Counted from the stretch's first letter, positions 1 to 11,225 are shown. The stretch is DNA of 64,000 nt from Aedes albopictus (GCF_035046485.1 NC_085138.1:9583823-9647822), one strand, 5' to 3'. Made by a program: numbers and translations. Notes: a model not told the origin generated them from the sequence alone.

Positions 1-1416
1 GCTCTTCAATTTTACACAATCAGCGTGGAAAACATTCCTGCAAAAGCCTTCACAAACAATACAATCAACACCATATGCGATAACCACTGAGCACTGTTTG
101 CATGTGGACAAATTACCTACTTGAGTCTATATTAGAATGCATCTTCCGCTTGGACATCTAATACCAGCCGATTTAAGTTGCAGATTATAAATTTATTATA
201 CGTTTTATTTGATAGACCGAATAGATTTCGAGCAAGGAGCAATTTAACTAACGTTCGATTGCGATTATTTAGGCCGATTTGCAGTTTATAAAGACGATAA
301 ACGGTGGACTAATAATGAAGGTGATACACGAGTGCAAGAAACACACACTACGTGTCACTAAAAGATTCATTACAAGTGCATGTTAAAAATCTACTTTTTT
401 TCAGAAAAAATAGCACAAACCTTTGAAAAATCACATATTTTTGTATTGTTTTTATGAAATATTATTTCTAGTGCTATTGCAATTGCTAGTGCAAACATAT
501 TACCAATAGCAAACTCATAATAGTTATAGTTTAAAAGAAAAAGTTCATAAATTCAAGAGAAAAAAATAACGGGTTAATTTAGATCTAAGTTATGGAGAAC
601 AGAAACAATACAAGGTTAAACAAATGTAAGGATACGGACAACATTGGTGCTTTTAAATCGTATATCTCAAAATGCGGGTAAGTTGAGTCATATTGACGAA
701 AATATTGATATACTTTAGAACATTATTATAACCATATGGGGGTTTAAAAGGGAGGGTATCAAACTAACAACAAGCTGAATGAGGTGGGAGTCGTGGAAAC
801 CAGGCCCAATTCACGGAGGTATTCGCTGCTATGGTTAAAATTCGAGGATCTTGACCATAGTTGATGAAGTCTTCTAGCAGTCTGTTATAAGTTTGACGCA
901 CCCTATAGATTAACGAATTTGTCACAAACCACCAGACGGAAATCTTAATAAGCATTGCAAGTTGCTGAGGAGTAAGTCTGATCTTATATTGGATGGCGAT
1001 TCACTGCTTATAGTGAATTGTATACAGATCTATTGGTTACTTAGAGGTTCACTTTCTAAAATCAACGGTTGGAAAATATTGTATTACTCAGCATCTTGAC
1101 CTTGCTATTAAGAGGAACTGTACGACATGGCAAGTCCTGCACTGGTGGTGGCTTCATATCATATCATCATATCAATATTATTTCTAGTGCTATTAATTCA
1201 TGAGTTATGGTCAAAATTGTCAAGGCGGCTTGCAAATTAGGCCAAGGAATGGTACATATACCCTATTATCACTTTCACTTATAAATCACAAACAACTATC
1301 ACGTCTTTTAATAGCTCCCTATATATTCTAGACTTCATTCTAGTTGAAATAATATGCATTGGACGCCTCACATTTTGAGCAATGGCACCCAAAATATTCG
1401 AATTTTTCTAGCATGA
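1..1416. other. AT-rich stretch without a recognised gene
   Basis: I see no coding region, RNA gene or complete mobile element here. A 20-bp word is duplicated exactly at 459-478 and 1175-1194, which may be what is left of a decayed repeat. Confidence 0.5.
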
Positions 1417-1420
1417 ACTA

Positions 1421-1633
1421 GGGTCTGACACCGTTTGAGCAGAAGGCCTATTTTGGGCACTTGTTGCTATAACTCAGTGGATTTGAAATCAATTGACATG
1501 AGTTTTTGTACACGATTAGATACTGTGAGTTTCTTGAAGTATTCCAAAAAATCAGGTCGATTGGTTCAAAATTGACTGAGTTATAACAGTAAGTGTCCAA
1601 AATAGGTGCCCCTGCACAAATGATCCTAGACCC
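1421..1633. mobile_element. MITE with ~60-bp terminal inverted repeats, TA-flanked
   Basis: The two ends are imperfect inverted copies: GGGTCT... at the left and ...AGACCC at the right, continuing inward through CCTATTTTGG(G/A)CACTT and TATAACTCAG. TA stands outside both ends (1419-1420 and 1634-1635). About 213 bp long with no coding capacity. TA-flanked elements of this kind are usually mobilised by Tc1/mariner-type transposases; that assignment is inference. Confidence 0.75.
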
Positions 1634-1969
1634 TACTTGTTTTGTTATTGCGACGTTCTTTTCAAATAAGCCTTTTTGTTTTAAAGTTAACAGACTTCAA
1701 AAATTGCGACTCTTCTTGCAGTTTTTTTTTTCATTTTGCAGTTGTTTGATTCATTAAATAATGCTAGTTTTTGTAGAGATTGAGAGGGAGTAAAGAGAAA
1801 GTGAGAAACAGGGCATATAGCATTGGCAGCGGTAAAGCGCTGCCAGGAAAACAAAGCAATCGGTGAAAACGAAATTTTGCTTAAGTCTTGTAAAGTAAAT
1901 TGAACGAGAGAGTTGTGCAGCTCTTGGCTTAAGTTTCGGTTCTGCTGTGCGCAGGTAGCATTTTTTTTG

Positions 1970-2132
1970 TCTGTATTAACAAGATTTTTAGCCCAAGGCT
2001 AGTTCATCTCGGGACCCATGCTTTACTTCCCTTCCGAAGGAAGAACTCACATTTTGTGAGTTTGTCGGGAGTGGGATTCCATCCCAGGTCCTCGACTTGA
2101 TAGTCAAGTGTTCTATCCATCCCACCTGGTTT
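1970..2132 (-). mobile_element. tRNA-derived SINE, family B, copy 1
   Basis: This matches three other copies in the window (3075-3245, 19745-20067, 40476-40625). Read on the minus strand it has a tRNA-like head with a degenerate Pol III box B near 2080-2095, then a shared body containing a TTCCTTCGGAAGG-type palindrome, then a tail resembling the ends of the other copies. It is diverged and I found no clean target duplication. Confidence 0.7.
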
Positions 2133-3060
2133 CACAATAAAATAAATGCATGGAACGAGCTCACCAATTTATATACGGAGCACAAAACATGCGAAAATCG
2201 AAAGATTATAACCATAATGTATTTTGGTGGAAATGTCTTTGAGTTGTTAAAACAAAACAAAAATACACTTTCGGAATATAAAGATATCCATTAAAATGTT
2301 AATAATTTCCGCTAGGGAGCGCTGTCAGCTTCTAACAGTCTCTAAGCCTGTGGAATTAAAACAAGATGTCATGCTCAATATACGTTGAAGATTAGAAAAC
2401 ATTTCGAATTGATCCATCGCAATTATTGATATTTTACTGAAGTGATATTTGACAACAGCCTAAACTCTTGAGAAATTCCAAGTTTTTTTTTTTAAATCTA
2501 CGATTATTTTTTTTATTATGATGAAATTGATAGTGCAATGTCTTGTAGAAATTTCTTCTGAGCTTAAGATTTATTGTGAACTGATTTATTGTGAAAAACT
2601 AGCATAAGTTAAAATTCACGAAAATAAAAAGATTCCTCAAAATTCTCCAGGAATTTTTAAATGAATATTTCCAGAAAGTAAATCCTTCGAGAAAATGAAA
2701 GCAATCCGGGAGAAATATATGTATTATGAAAATCAGAGTTGAAAATACAAAATCAATATCTCAAAAGCTCTTGTTGTGTATTTCAAATGAATTTCTTGTC
2801 CAATTCCAAAAAGGTTTGGAATGCCTGAATAAATTTGTTATTGTGTTGATTCAATCATATAGCTACCAGCATTACTTAGGAAATACAAAGTAAGAATTCA
2901 ATCAGTTACAAACTCTGAAGCATTGTAAGATAATGTTTGACACTGTTCTTAATATATATTGAACACTGTTTAGAAGTTTTAGAAAAATTAGTGTGAATGA
3001 TATTTATTCCGGTTCATGAAAAAAAAACATTAATTTTATTTTATCTCTGAAGTTAATTTT
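2133..3060. other. AT-rich stretch without a recognised gene
   Basis: Long A and T runs and frequent stops in all frames. I see no repeat family or RNA gene that I can name. A 65-codon open frame at 2097-2294 overlaps the SINE head and is not credible as a gene. Confidence 0.45.
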
Positions 3061-3074
3061 AACGTACGCTTGCT

Positions 3075-3245
3075 GTGGAGCGGACGTGTTGTGATGATTA
3101 AAACCCGTGACTATCACGCCGAGGACCTGGGGACGTTGCCCCTCCCGAAGTATTGAACAAAAATTTGAGTTCTTCCTTCGGAAGGGAAATAAGGTCGTGG
3201 GTCCGGAGATGAGCTAGTCCTAATAATCTCGTTAATACAGATAAA
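3075..3245 (+). mobile_element. tRNA-derived SINE, family B, copy 2, with 14-bp TSD
   Basis: The element is bounded by a perfect 14-bp direct repeat, AACGTACGCTTGCT, at 3061-3074 and 3246-3259, the mark of target-primed retrotransposition. The head carries a tRNA-like stretch (GTGATGATTAAAACCCG, then CACGCCGAGGACCTGG) and the body shares the TTCCTTCGGAAGG palindrome with the other copies. The tail is A-rich. The intact duplication suggests a fairly young insertion, and it fixes both ends of the family. Confidence 0.85.
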
Positions 3246-3360
3246 AACGTACGCTTGCTCTTCACTTAGGAAAATAAAGAAATGTAGTTGATATTGGAAG
3301 AAATAATCAAGTAATTGAAATGGCTGGTATTGTAAACAGAAAACTTATCATAACCTTTCA

Positions 3361-3445
3361 TAAAAAACGGGGGGAGCGTAAATTAAGGGAGCGTAACTTG
3401 GGGGGAGCGCTATTTGGGAATTAGTGTGTAAATCGGGGGAGTGTT
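3361..3445. repeat. G-rich repeat flanking the CCCTA array
   Basis: GGGGGGAGCGTAAATT-type words are repeated and closely resemble 3721-3815 on the far side of the CCCTA array, including a shared GGGAATTAGTGTGTAAATCG. The two blocks may be the ends of one composite element. Confidence 0.5.
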
Positions 3446-3463
3446 TTTTTTCATTTTTATAAT

Positions 3464-3652
3464 TCTACCCTAACCTTCTACCCTACCCACAACCCTACCC
3501 TCCACCCTATTCCTCAACCCTATTCTCCATCCTACCCTCTACCCAACCCTCTACCCTAACCCTCAACCCTACCCTCTACCCTACCTTTTACCCTACCTTC
3601 TACCCTACCCTGTAACATAACCCTCTACCCTAACCATCTACCCTACCCTCTA
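3464..3652 (+). repeat. CCCTA-rich interstitial array
   Basis: About 190 bp of CTACCCT, CAACCCT and TAACCCT units, mostly 6-8 bp with irregular spacing. The opposite strand reads as TAGGGT-type repeats. It resembles telomeric DNA of other animals, but mosquitoes are not known to keep such telomeres, so a degenerate microsatellite is the safer reading. Confidence 0.8.
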
Positions 3653-3694
3653 TGTACCATATGTATCACGTGTATCACGTGTTACTTGTTCCCG

Positions 3695-3830
3695 AATACC
3701 TAAAACCCCAATTTACGCCTAAGGAGCGTAAATGGGGGGGAGCGTTGTTTGGGAATTAGTGTGTAAATCGTGGGGCGCAAATTGAGTTTGGCGCAAAAAA
3801 AGTGAGCGTAAATTGGGGTTTTAGTGTATT
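3695..3830. mobile_element. Short hairpin element (MITE-like)
   Basis: AATACCTAAAACCCCAATTT at the left is inverted at the right as AAATTGGGGTTTTAGTGTATT-like sequence, giving terminal inverted repeats of about 24 bp with one or two changes around a G-rich centre. I saw no clear target duplication. Confidence 0.55.
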
Positions 3831-4263
3831 CAAAAATAAATCAGTCTCACTTTTGAGTCACAGTTCTTCATTTCAATGCTCGATGGCATTCTAATTAAAG
3901 TTTGTCAAATGACCCGGAACCAATGCATTAGGCTCATATAAGCCAGTACTAAAACTGTTTATGCTCATCTAAAAGCATTTCAAGTTCAAGTCCATTTCTA
4001 GAGTACTCATTTACGGCCCTGTTCCAAACATAAACCTAGATGAACTCCCAACTATCGTACTCCTCGTAGATATTAGCAGTTTTTTTTTTGATCACATGAG
4101 ATTATCAATGGATCCCTTGAGCAACTTTTTACTACGACCCATGAAGAGTAAATTATCTCCTCGTTTAGCATGTAAACTTGACGACGTAGCCAAATAATTT
4201 TGCAAGTCATACAAAAAAAAACAACCAAAAAAGCAGGTCCATTACCGCGATCCATCACTTAAG

Positions 4264-4446
4264 TTGGCGCGTCGCGTTCCTCTTATGGACGACTCAATCA
4301 CCTGTTGTGCAGTGACCCCGACCTGTCAGGTCGCCCAGTGTGGTAGTGTCAAAGGCAAGGATGCGTTTTTGCACGTTTCCAAGAAAAGTGAGATCAGCAG
4401 GACCATAATGTTCCTGTGTTTATCGTTATGTCGTGATTTGAAGTGA
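4264..4446 (+). pseudogene. Short open frame with a weak THAP-like cysteine pattern
   Basis: About 60 codons. I see Cys-x4-Cys-Gly-Ser followed about ten residues later by FLHVSKK, which loosely recalls the start of a THAP zinc-coordinating domain (C-x2-4-C then a FHxFP-type motif). The frame opens with TTG rather than ATG, and the later THAP landmarks (C-x2-H, AVPTIF) are missing. It could be a relic of a THAP-containing transposase or host gene, or chance. No neighbouring exon is evident. Confidence 0.2.
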
Positions 4447-4475
4447 AAACGACGTCACCTCGCTGGTATGATATA

Positions 4476-5959
4476 CAGTATGCGGCAGGAAAAAATGCGA
4501 AAGTGTTTTTCAACTTCAAACCTCGTTTTCGTCCATTTGACGTTAACCAATCTATGTTTCAACGTTCCATGATCTCTGACAGGCTAGTTTTCTGAAAAGA
4601 TTATTAAAAATTTTCACATTTTGGTTACTAACCTTTACAGGGCGGCGTCTGAAGCTGAAGACAATCAGAATTATCAAACCGCAGAAAAGCACACAGGTCG
4701 CTAAATTTCGTATCTAATAAAACAAAATTTTCCATTTTCTCAACAAATATATGTACTTATTTCATCTAGTATGTGAAACTACATGGCTCTGGATCAGTGT
4801 GGTCTGGTTATTCATCAAATTTAAGCTAATTTTGTTACTGTTATAGTCATTTTATTTGATGACCATTGGGCGCGCAGTTTATTGATACCCGTTTATTAGG
4901 CTTACATTATCACATGTTAAATATCAAATACGTTCATTGTTATTTTGCAGTGCTAGAATATAGACATTGACTTATACACTGTCATGAAAAAATAGTCATA
5001 TACATCCCATATTGGCAGCCAATTAATCGTCCCATAATAAATTAAAAAGTTTCCATAAATAATTCGAAAATTACCAATAAATAATAAGGGGTGGAAGCAA
5101 TAATAAACTAGAAAAGTTCCATAAACAATTCAAAAAGCGCATAAATAAATCGAAACTTCCCATAAATAATTGATTTTCTAGCAATAAAAAATGTAAGAAT
5201 GTCCACAAATAAATCAACAATTGCAATAAAAAACTATATTTTTTCCAACAAAAATTTTCGAACATACTACATTATAGAACTATGATAGAAAGACTGAAAC
5301 TATTGTGCAATTTAACAGACAATCGCTTGCTGTCCGAACTCGCTAACGCTCGTCGGACTTAAAAAAGGGATAACATCTCTGTTCGCATTATACCGGACAA
5401 ATTCTTGGATCTGTGGATTGCCTAGAACCGAATCGACGCAGTTACGGCGCATCGGATTTCGGAAACATCGGCGGCCTTCTGCCGCCTCAGTTCTTCAATC
5501 CTCTTTGCGGCTTCGCCGCATGGCTCAGCCGGTACTTTTACCTTGCTCATCAGTTCCTATTTATTGCTAAATTTTCAATTGCTTTTTTGATGTTTTTCAA
5601 TTGGGAATTTGTAAATTTTTTATGGAAAAATCAGATTTATTTATGGAATATTTTAACTGTTTTGGTGGAAAAAATGTAGTTATTTATTGCAATTATTGAA
5701 TTATTCGTGGAAATTCCGACGTTTTTTATTGCTCGAAAATCAATTATTTATGGGAAATTTTGATTTATTTATGCACTTTTTGATTTGTTTATGGAAATTT
5801 TATAGTTTATTATTGCTCTCACCCCTACTTCTTTATTGGCAATTTCTGATTTTGTTACGGAAAATGATCACTTTTTTATGAGTCGTTTATATTTTAGCCT
5901 CCCATATTTAACGTGTAATAGTGCCTTGAACTTTTCGCATTTTTTCCTGCCGCACCCTG
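4476..5959. mobile_element. 1.48-kb TA-flanked element with 27-bp terminal inverted repeats
   Basis: The left end CAGTATGCGGCAGGAAAAAA is inverted at the right end (…TTTTTTCCTGCCGCACCCTG), and the match continues through ATGCGAAA. TA flanks both sides (4474-4475, 5960-5961). An inner imperfect inverted repeat of about 200 bp lies at 5050-5250 and 5664-5866, made of TTTATTTATGG-type words. Between the inner arms is a GC-rich core with several tight hairpins (5328-5545). I find no transposase, so the element is probably non-autonomous. The TA target suggests mobilisation by a Tc1/mariner-type enzyme (inference). Confidence 0.75.
5328..5545. other. GC-rich hairpin cluster inside the 4476-5959 element
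   Basis: Three short stem-loops sit close together: TCCGA...TCGGA around 5334-5360, GCGGC-CTTCT-GCCGC around 5471-5486, and TGCGG-CTTCG-CCGCA around 5506-5521. The base composition is sharply different from the AT-rich arms around it. An 88-codon frame crosses the block, but I recognise no protein. Confidence 0.6.
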
Positions 5960-5970
5960 TACGTCCTGTG

Positions 5971-6252
5971 CTCTTCTTCTTCTTGGCGTCCCTTTGGGAC
6001 AAAGCTTGCTTCTCAGCTTAGTGTTCTATGAACACTTCCACACTTACTAACTGAGAGCTTCCTCTGCCAATGATCGTTTTGCATGTCTAATAGACATTGT
6101 CTATATCGTGTGGCAGGTACGAAGGTACTCTTATGTCCAAGGAAATCAACGAAATATCTTTACAAAAAGTTTCTGGACCAACCGGGAATCGAACCCGTCA
6201 TCTTCAGCATAGTCATGCTGAATACCCACGCCTTCACAGCTGTAGGGGCCCT
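5971..6252 (-). mobile_element. Feilai-type tRNA-derived SINE, copy 1
   Basis: On the minus strand it reads tRNA-like head (box B complement GGAATCGAACCC at about 6184-6196), unrelated body, then an AAG-triplet tail seen here as TCTTCTTCTTCTTGGCG at the left end. Head, body and tail order is the published layout of the Feilai SINEs of Ae. aegypti. A 7-bp repeat TGTGCTC at 5967-5973 and 6253-6259 is a plausible TSD. It lies only 11 bp from the end of the preceding TA element. Confidence 0.8.
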
Positions 6253-6480
6253 TGTGCTCAATAGAGTAGCTTTGCCACACCGTGAACTTTTAGGGAGGAA
6301 AAATATAGAACTAGATCCTGATAGCTATGAATATTTCAAAGGTGACTACATTCATTGTTTCAAATTTACTACCATATATCGAGCAAATGTTACATTTTTC
6401 CATCTGACTTGTTAATCCAATTTAAATGCATGATTTGCATAATTCATTGAATATCCCCATCATATCACTTTTCAAACTGT

Positions 6481-6786
6481 TTATTGAATTACATAACAGC
6501 AAATACATTCAACCAACTGATTTTGATCAGTAGTCGGTGCAGTTAGCTTGGCACAGATCCCCATGCATACCAACTGAACACCATAAACAACTAATACAGC
6601 GGCCATCAGAGGAACGGCTTTTTGCGAAGTGATTGGCGGCGAATGTTTGTGTTTGCTGCAAAGTATGGTGAGGTTGTAGCAAAAACAGTTGAACTGGACG
6701 TCCTTGCCGGCGATTCCGGGGACCGCCACACACATAGTCACGACGACCACAGAGCGGTTATTTTTATTTTTTTTTTCGGGTACCAC
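6481..6786 (-). other. Small open frame with an AATAAA just after its stop (doubtful)
   Basis: A 101-codon minus-strand frame with eight cysteines. It ends at 6481, and AATAAA follows within ten bases, overlapping the stop region. An inner ATG near 6737 would give a protein of about 85 residues beginning with a hydrophobic stretch (CVAVPGIAG). Against a real gene: the frame opens with GTG, the overlapping frame is equally open and also cysteine-rich, and I recognise no family. Confidence 0.15.
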
Positions 6787-7200
6787 TCTCTGACTCGAAT
6801 GAAGAGTTGAAGCAGGACTTGCACTCGTCGTCCGGTGGTTGGTGGGTCAGTGTGACAACCCGTCAGCAAAGCGGGAACGTCCGGATACGAACGCGGATGA
6901 TTGTTTGCGAGCAAGTCCAATTCCATTAGGAACGAAAAAATCGCAGTTTGACAAGTTCGAAATATAGGGGAGAAAATTTATTTACGAATTTTTAAATTGA
7001 CGGACGTTGTAAAAAAACATTGATCCACTTTCCGAGTGAGCTGGGCGAGTGTGTGTGTTCTACGCGATGTAAATCCAGAGTGCCAATAGCAGATATCGGG
7101 CATCGTGCGGCAATCGATGGTTGGCCGAATAACCTGGAACAGTGGTTCCCACTCTAGTTGAGTACGTACATGTCCCAATGCATTTTTTTAATTAGATTTC
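6787..7200. other. Unrecognised stretch
   Basis: Moderate GC, several short frames on both strands, no recognised domain, RNA gene or repeat. Confidence 0.4.
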
Positions 7201-7202
7201 GT

Positions 7203-8085
7203 TCATCATTTATCATTCACATCTCTTCAGAAGTTCCTTCAGAGATTCATCCAGGGGGATTCAGGAATGCCTCTAAGAGTTTCATCATGGATTTGTTTTT
7301 TTTTTTTCAGAAGATCTCTCAGAAATTCAAACAGAAGTACTTTAAGAGATAACTCCAGTAGATCCTCCAGAATTTCTTTCAGGGGGATTCAGGGAAGCTT
7401 CCTAGCTATCCATTCATGCCTAGTGATTCATCCAGAACATTCTTCAGGGATTCCTATAAGAGGTCCTTTAATGATTAGTTCAGGAGTACCTTCAAGGATT
7501 CCTTCTGAAGTTCCTTGAGTAATTTCTACAAGAGTTCCTTCAGAGATTCATCTCTGGAATTCAAATCAGGGATCTCAAGGAGATTCTTCAGGGATCTTTC
7601 CAGGAGTTCCATCACGGGTTCCCACAGGAATTTCTTCTGGAATACCGCCTGGAATATCTTCTATGATCCCTCCTGAAATTCCTTCGGAATGCATCATGGA
7701 TTCTTTTCAGGAGTTATTTGAAGGACTAATCCAGGAGTACCTTTGAAGATTCCTGCAGTTCAGTAGTTCTTTCAGGGATTGTTCCAGAATTCCTGCAGGA
7801 ATCTTCAGGAATTCCTTCGGAGATTTCCTAGTAGTTCCAGGAGGATTCAGGGATGCCACCAGGTGTTTCATCAGGGATTCCTTCAGAAGTTCTCGCAGCT
7901 ATTCCAACAGGAGTTTGCTCAGATATTCTCTCAGAAATCCATTCAGAGAATCTTCCAGGAGTATTCAGGTAAGCCATCTGGATATCCATAAGAAACCCCT
8001 TCAGAAATACCTTCAGTAATTCCTACAGGAGGTCTTTAGCTGGTATCAGGTATCAGGTATTAGAAGGCTGGCTCCAGAGGCACGT
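7203..8085 (+). repeat. Degenerate TTCC/CAGGA repeat block 1a
   Basis: Loose repeats of TTCCTTCAGGGATTC, ATTCCTCCAGGAG and similar words, typically 12 to 24 bp apart and each diverged from the next. Similar blocks recur across the window on both strands. Because the unit is often a multiple of three and low in stops, several overlapping frames stay open and translate as IPSGIPPE- or FLQEFL-like strings. These are repeat artefacts, not proteins. Confidence 0.85.
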
Positions 8086-8100
8086 TATCCTCCATTTGTG
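8042..8100. repeat. Short dispersed repeat also found near 52.4 kb
   Basis: GGTATCAGGTATTAG followed by GGCT(C/T)CAGAGGCACGTTATC and CTCCATTTG is closely matched at 52378-52430. It appears to be a piece of an interspersed repeat family that I cannot name. Confidence 0.5.
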
Positions 8101-8134
8101 TCATCACCATACATATAAGCCTATAGGTCTTTAG

Positions 8135-8385
8135 TTGACCTAGTGGTTGCGGCTATGGATCGTTAATCCGGAGACGGCGGGTTCGATTCCCGTTCAGGTC
8201 ATTTCCTTTCTCGACTTCCTGAGCATAGTGTATCATTGTGCTTGTCTCTCAACATACAAATTCATGCAATGGCAGACAAAGAAAGCCCTGCAATCAGTAA
8301 CTGTGGACTTGCTCAAAGAACACTAAGTTGAAGAGAGGCAGGCTAAGTTCCAATAGAGACGTAGATCCATAATGAAGAATAAGAA
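8135..8385 (+). mobile_element. tRNA-derived SINE with Asn-like head and 8-bp TSD
   Basis: The head can be folded as a tRNA: A box TAGTGGTTGCGG at about 8141, a possible anticodon loop TCGTTAA (GTT, asparagine-like), and box B GGGTTCGATTCCCG at about 8190. The end GGTC of the head can pair with GACC at its start. The body ends in AAGAATAAGAAG triplets. GTCTTTAG is repeated at 8127-8134 and 8386-8393. The fragment at 40306-40475 belongs to the same body type. The insertion interrupts the degenerate repeat block. Confidence 0.8.
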
Positions 8386-8394
8386 GTCTTTAGA

Positions 8395-8995
8395 AACTAT
8401 TCTATGAATTCCTGCAAGAATTGATTTAGGAGATCCTCTAGAGATTCTTCCAGAATTTTCAGGGATATATGCAGGTGTTTCTACAGAGATTCCTCCAGAA
8501 TACTTTAAGGGATTCCTCCAGTATTCGCTTCTGAGAAACCTCTCTATGAGTTCCTTTAGAGATCTCTCCTGGATTTGCTACAGGATTCAAGAATTCCTCC
8601 AGGAGAATTCAGAGATTCTCTTAAAGTTTTTTCAGGGATTCCAACAGACATTCATTGAACGATTAGCCCAAGAGTTCCTTCTACGATTCCTACAGGAACT
8701 TCTTAGGGTATTCCTCGAGAAGTTCCGTTAGGTATTCTTCCAGGTGTTCTTCCAGAGATCGCTCCTGGGTTTCTTTCGGAGATTTTGCCAGGAGGATTTA
8801 CGGATGCCTCCAGGAGTTACCAGGGGAGTTACATCAGAAATTTCTCCAGATGCTCATTCAGGAATTCCAACATGATTTCCTTCAAGAATTTCCTTAGGAC
8901 TGTTATCAGATATGTCTCCAGGATTCCTCGAAGTTTCTACACGAATTCCTTCAGGATTTTCTTCTGGAATTCCTCCAGGCTTTTTTTTGGGCTTT
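8395..8995 (+). repeat. Degenerate TTCC/CAGGA repeat block 1b
   Basis: Continuation of the block after the SINE, same words and strand as 7203-8085. Open frames here (for example 8546-8731 and 8785-9060) are products of the repeat. Confidence 0.8.
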
Positions 8996-9403
8996 TTTTT
9001 CGAAAACTACAAAAGTGCTACCGCACCGAAGAATCCCTGAATCTATTAACAAATTTATAGATCGTTGGAAAATTTTCTCAAGATTCCGAATATTGATATT
9101 CCTTCAGTAATTGTGGAGAAATACATTTGAAAATTCCCAGAGAAAGCTAATGAGGAATTTAAGAGCGAGCTTTTGGAAGATATTTTTAAGTACTTTTAAA
9201 GCAATCTTTCAGGGTTTCCTAAAGAAATCACTTCACAAATTTCTGAAGAAATAATTAGTGGTATTTTGGAAGGTTATTTCCGGTTTTTACAATTTGTATA
9301 AATATAAGATGTAATTCGTAAAAAAGCATAGGCGAATTCTTTGTATGTGGGAATAGTTTTTATTATCATGTAAGGCATTTTCTTTCTATGAATGGAGGCT
9401 GTT

Positions 9404-9688
9404 CTTCTTCTTCTTGGCGTTACGTCCTCATTGGGACAAAGCCTGCTTCTCAGCTTAGTGTTCTATGAGCACTTCCACAGTTATTAACTGAGAGCTTCCT
9501 CTGCCAATGACCATTTTGCATGTATATATCATCGTGTGGCAGGCACGAAGATACTCTATGCCCAAGGAAGTCAAGGAAATTACGAAAAGATCCTGGACCG
9601 ACCGGGAATCGAACCCGTCACCCTCAGCATGGTCATGCTGAATACCCGTGCGTTTACCGCCTCGGCTATATGGGCTCTTGCAAATGGG
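9404..9688 (-). mobile_element. Feilai-type SINE, copy 2, with 14-bp TSD
   Basis: Very similar to 5971-6252 and, in the opposite sense, to 22253-22532. It is bounded by a perfect 14-bp repeat GAATGGAGGCTGTT at 9390-9403 and 9689-9702. The tRNA-like head is at the right (box B complement near 9604-9617) and the AAG-triplet tail at the left. The clean duplication and close match to the 22-kb copy suggest recent activity. Confidence 0.9.
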
Positions 9689-9756
9689 GAATGGAGGCTG
9701 TTAAAAACGGTATTATTCACAAGGCAAATTATTCATATGTTTCTTGATAGAAGATT

Positions 9757-11225
9757 ACCCGAATAAAAAATACAGTAGAAAAACCGAACGTTGTATTGTA
9801 ACAGTACTATTTAAAACCATATTTTTACAATAGAAACCACTGTAAAAATAAAAATACAAAAACAATAAAATGTAATGTAGAACACCATACAGTAAATTGT
9901 AAATAAGATTTTTACAATATACTATACGGGTTGTTAAGTATCGTAACAATATAAAAAAATATTTTTCTCCATATATATTTTTTTGCAAAACCATACATTA
10001 TATTGTAAATGAATTGTTATAAATACTAATACGTGGGTTTTAATAAACCGTACATTGTATGGTACGCGTATGGTTTCAAACAACAAAATGTACCGTAAAT
10101 ATATTGTTTTTAATTGTAGTTTCACCACTGGTCCTTTCCTTTGCATTTAATTAAATGGTTTTGGAATGGTTCTCTTTTGTTATGTTGTATTGGTTTACAT
10201 TACATAAACCATGTAATGTTATATTATCTTGTCATTTTCCTCCTGTTGATGTCATCTTAGGCTTACTAGCATTATGAGAATGCGCTTTGGGAATTCTCCA
10301 GAGCGTTTTGGATAACCCTTCATATATTGGATCGCCCACGTCTAAGTCTGAGTCGAGGTCTGAGTAGTCTCTGATTGAATTAACAGTTGAAGCTTAGGCT
10401 CCCATGCCCCACCAGCCAGATAACCGGGTTTCGCAAACTAAGCATTATTTGTGGCAACACTTTGATTGGCATGATGGAACTATGCCGAGCGCGCTAAGCA
10501 TTATTAGACCACTAATGTAGTTGCATGAAGTGGGTGACGAGGTACATAAGTATCATTACAGCGTGCTTAACCGTTATTGCAATATTGAGGCTCCAGTTTG
10601 ACTAAAGTTTGAAATACACGTATGTATTTAACAACTCATTAGAAAACTGTCAAGTTCGATTCAAGTATAAGTTAGGTTAAGAAGCAAACCCACAGACGAA
10701 CCTATATATATATTAGAATTTCTTTCAGTATTCAGCCCAGTCCATATGTTAAAGATGGCTCTACGTCAAAGATAAAGTTCGTCAATCGTATTCCTCTCAT
10801 CGCACTCTACATACCTAGCCCGCCATATCTCTTGGATCTGCGATTCTTAAGACATCTGGTTTACTACTTATTTAAACACTTTATTGACTTTAAATTGATG
10901 TTTCAACTTATTCACTTTTTTCTTTCCTTTCCTTTGCATCATAAAAGTCACAAAGATCAACAAAACAAAGCACGGAAAAAATCTAAAACTGAATAAATAA
11001 TTAAAAATGCACGAAAAAATAATGTTTCGGAAAAGTGAATGGTTCAAACGTAAGAAAAACAGTATAATATAGTGTTACATAAAAATCGAATGTAAATGTA
11101 TAGTAGCCCCAATGTGCGAAGCTTTTAGTGAACCATTTCATTACAATATACATTATTGTAGCTGGTACACTGTATGGTGCAGGAATGGTTTTCACCAAAC
11201 ACCCTATGGTTAGTTTTTATCCGGG
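9757..11225. mobile_element. 1.47-kb TA-flanked element with CCCG termini
   Basis: The left end CCCGAATAAAAAA is inverted at the right end (TTTTTATCCGGG), with TA outside both (9755-9756, 11226-11227). Subterminal regions are full of ACCATACA, TATATTGTA and TGGTT words in both orientations. The middle (about 10250-10860) is different, less AT-rich sequence that I cannot identify. It may be a second element inserted inside, or captured DNA. No transposase is visible. Confidence 0.6.

Noticed and set aside
3464..3652. True telomere or telomere fusion
   Set aside because: Units are irregular (CTACCCT, CAACCCT, TTACCCT) and lie inside flanking repeats; mosquitoes are not known to use this telomere type.
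6481..6786. Cysteine-rich secreted peptide gene
   Set aside because: Tempting because of a hydrophobic start and an AATAAA after the stop, but there is no ATG at the frame start and an alternative frame is just as cysteine-rich. Listed only at low confidence.
7203..9000. CRISPR array
   Set aside because: Repeats are short, degenerate and without spacers of constant length, and the sequence is eukaryotic.
10250..10860. Solo LTR of a copia- or BEL-type element
   Set aside because: I could not find TG...CA ends or a 4-6-bp duplication; noted only as unidentified core sequence.
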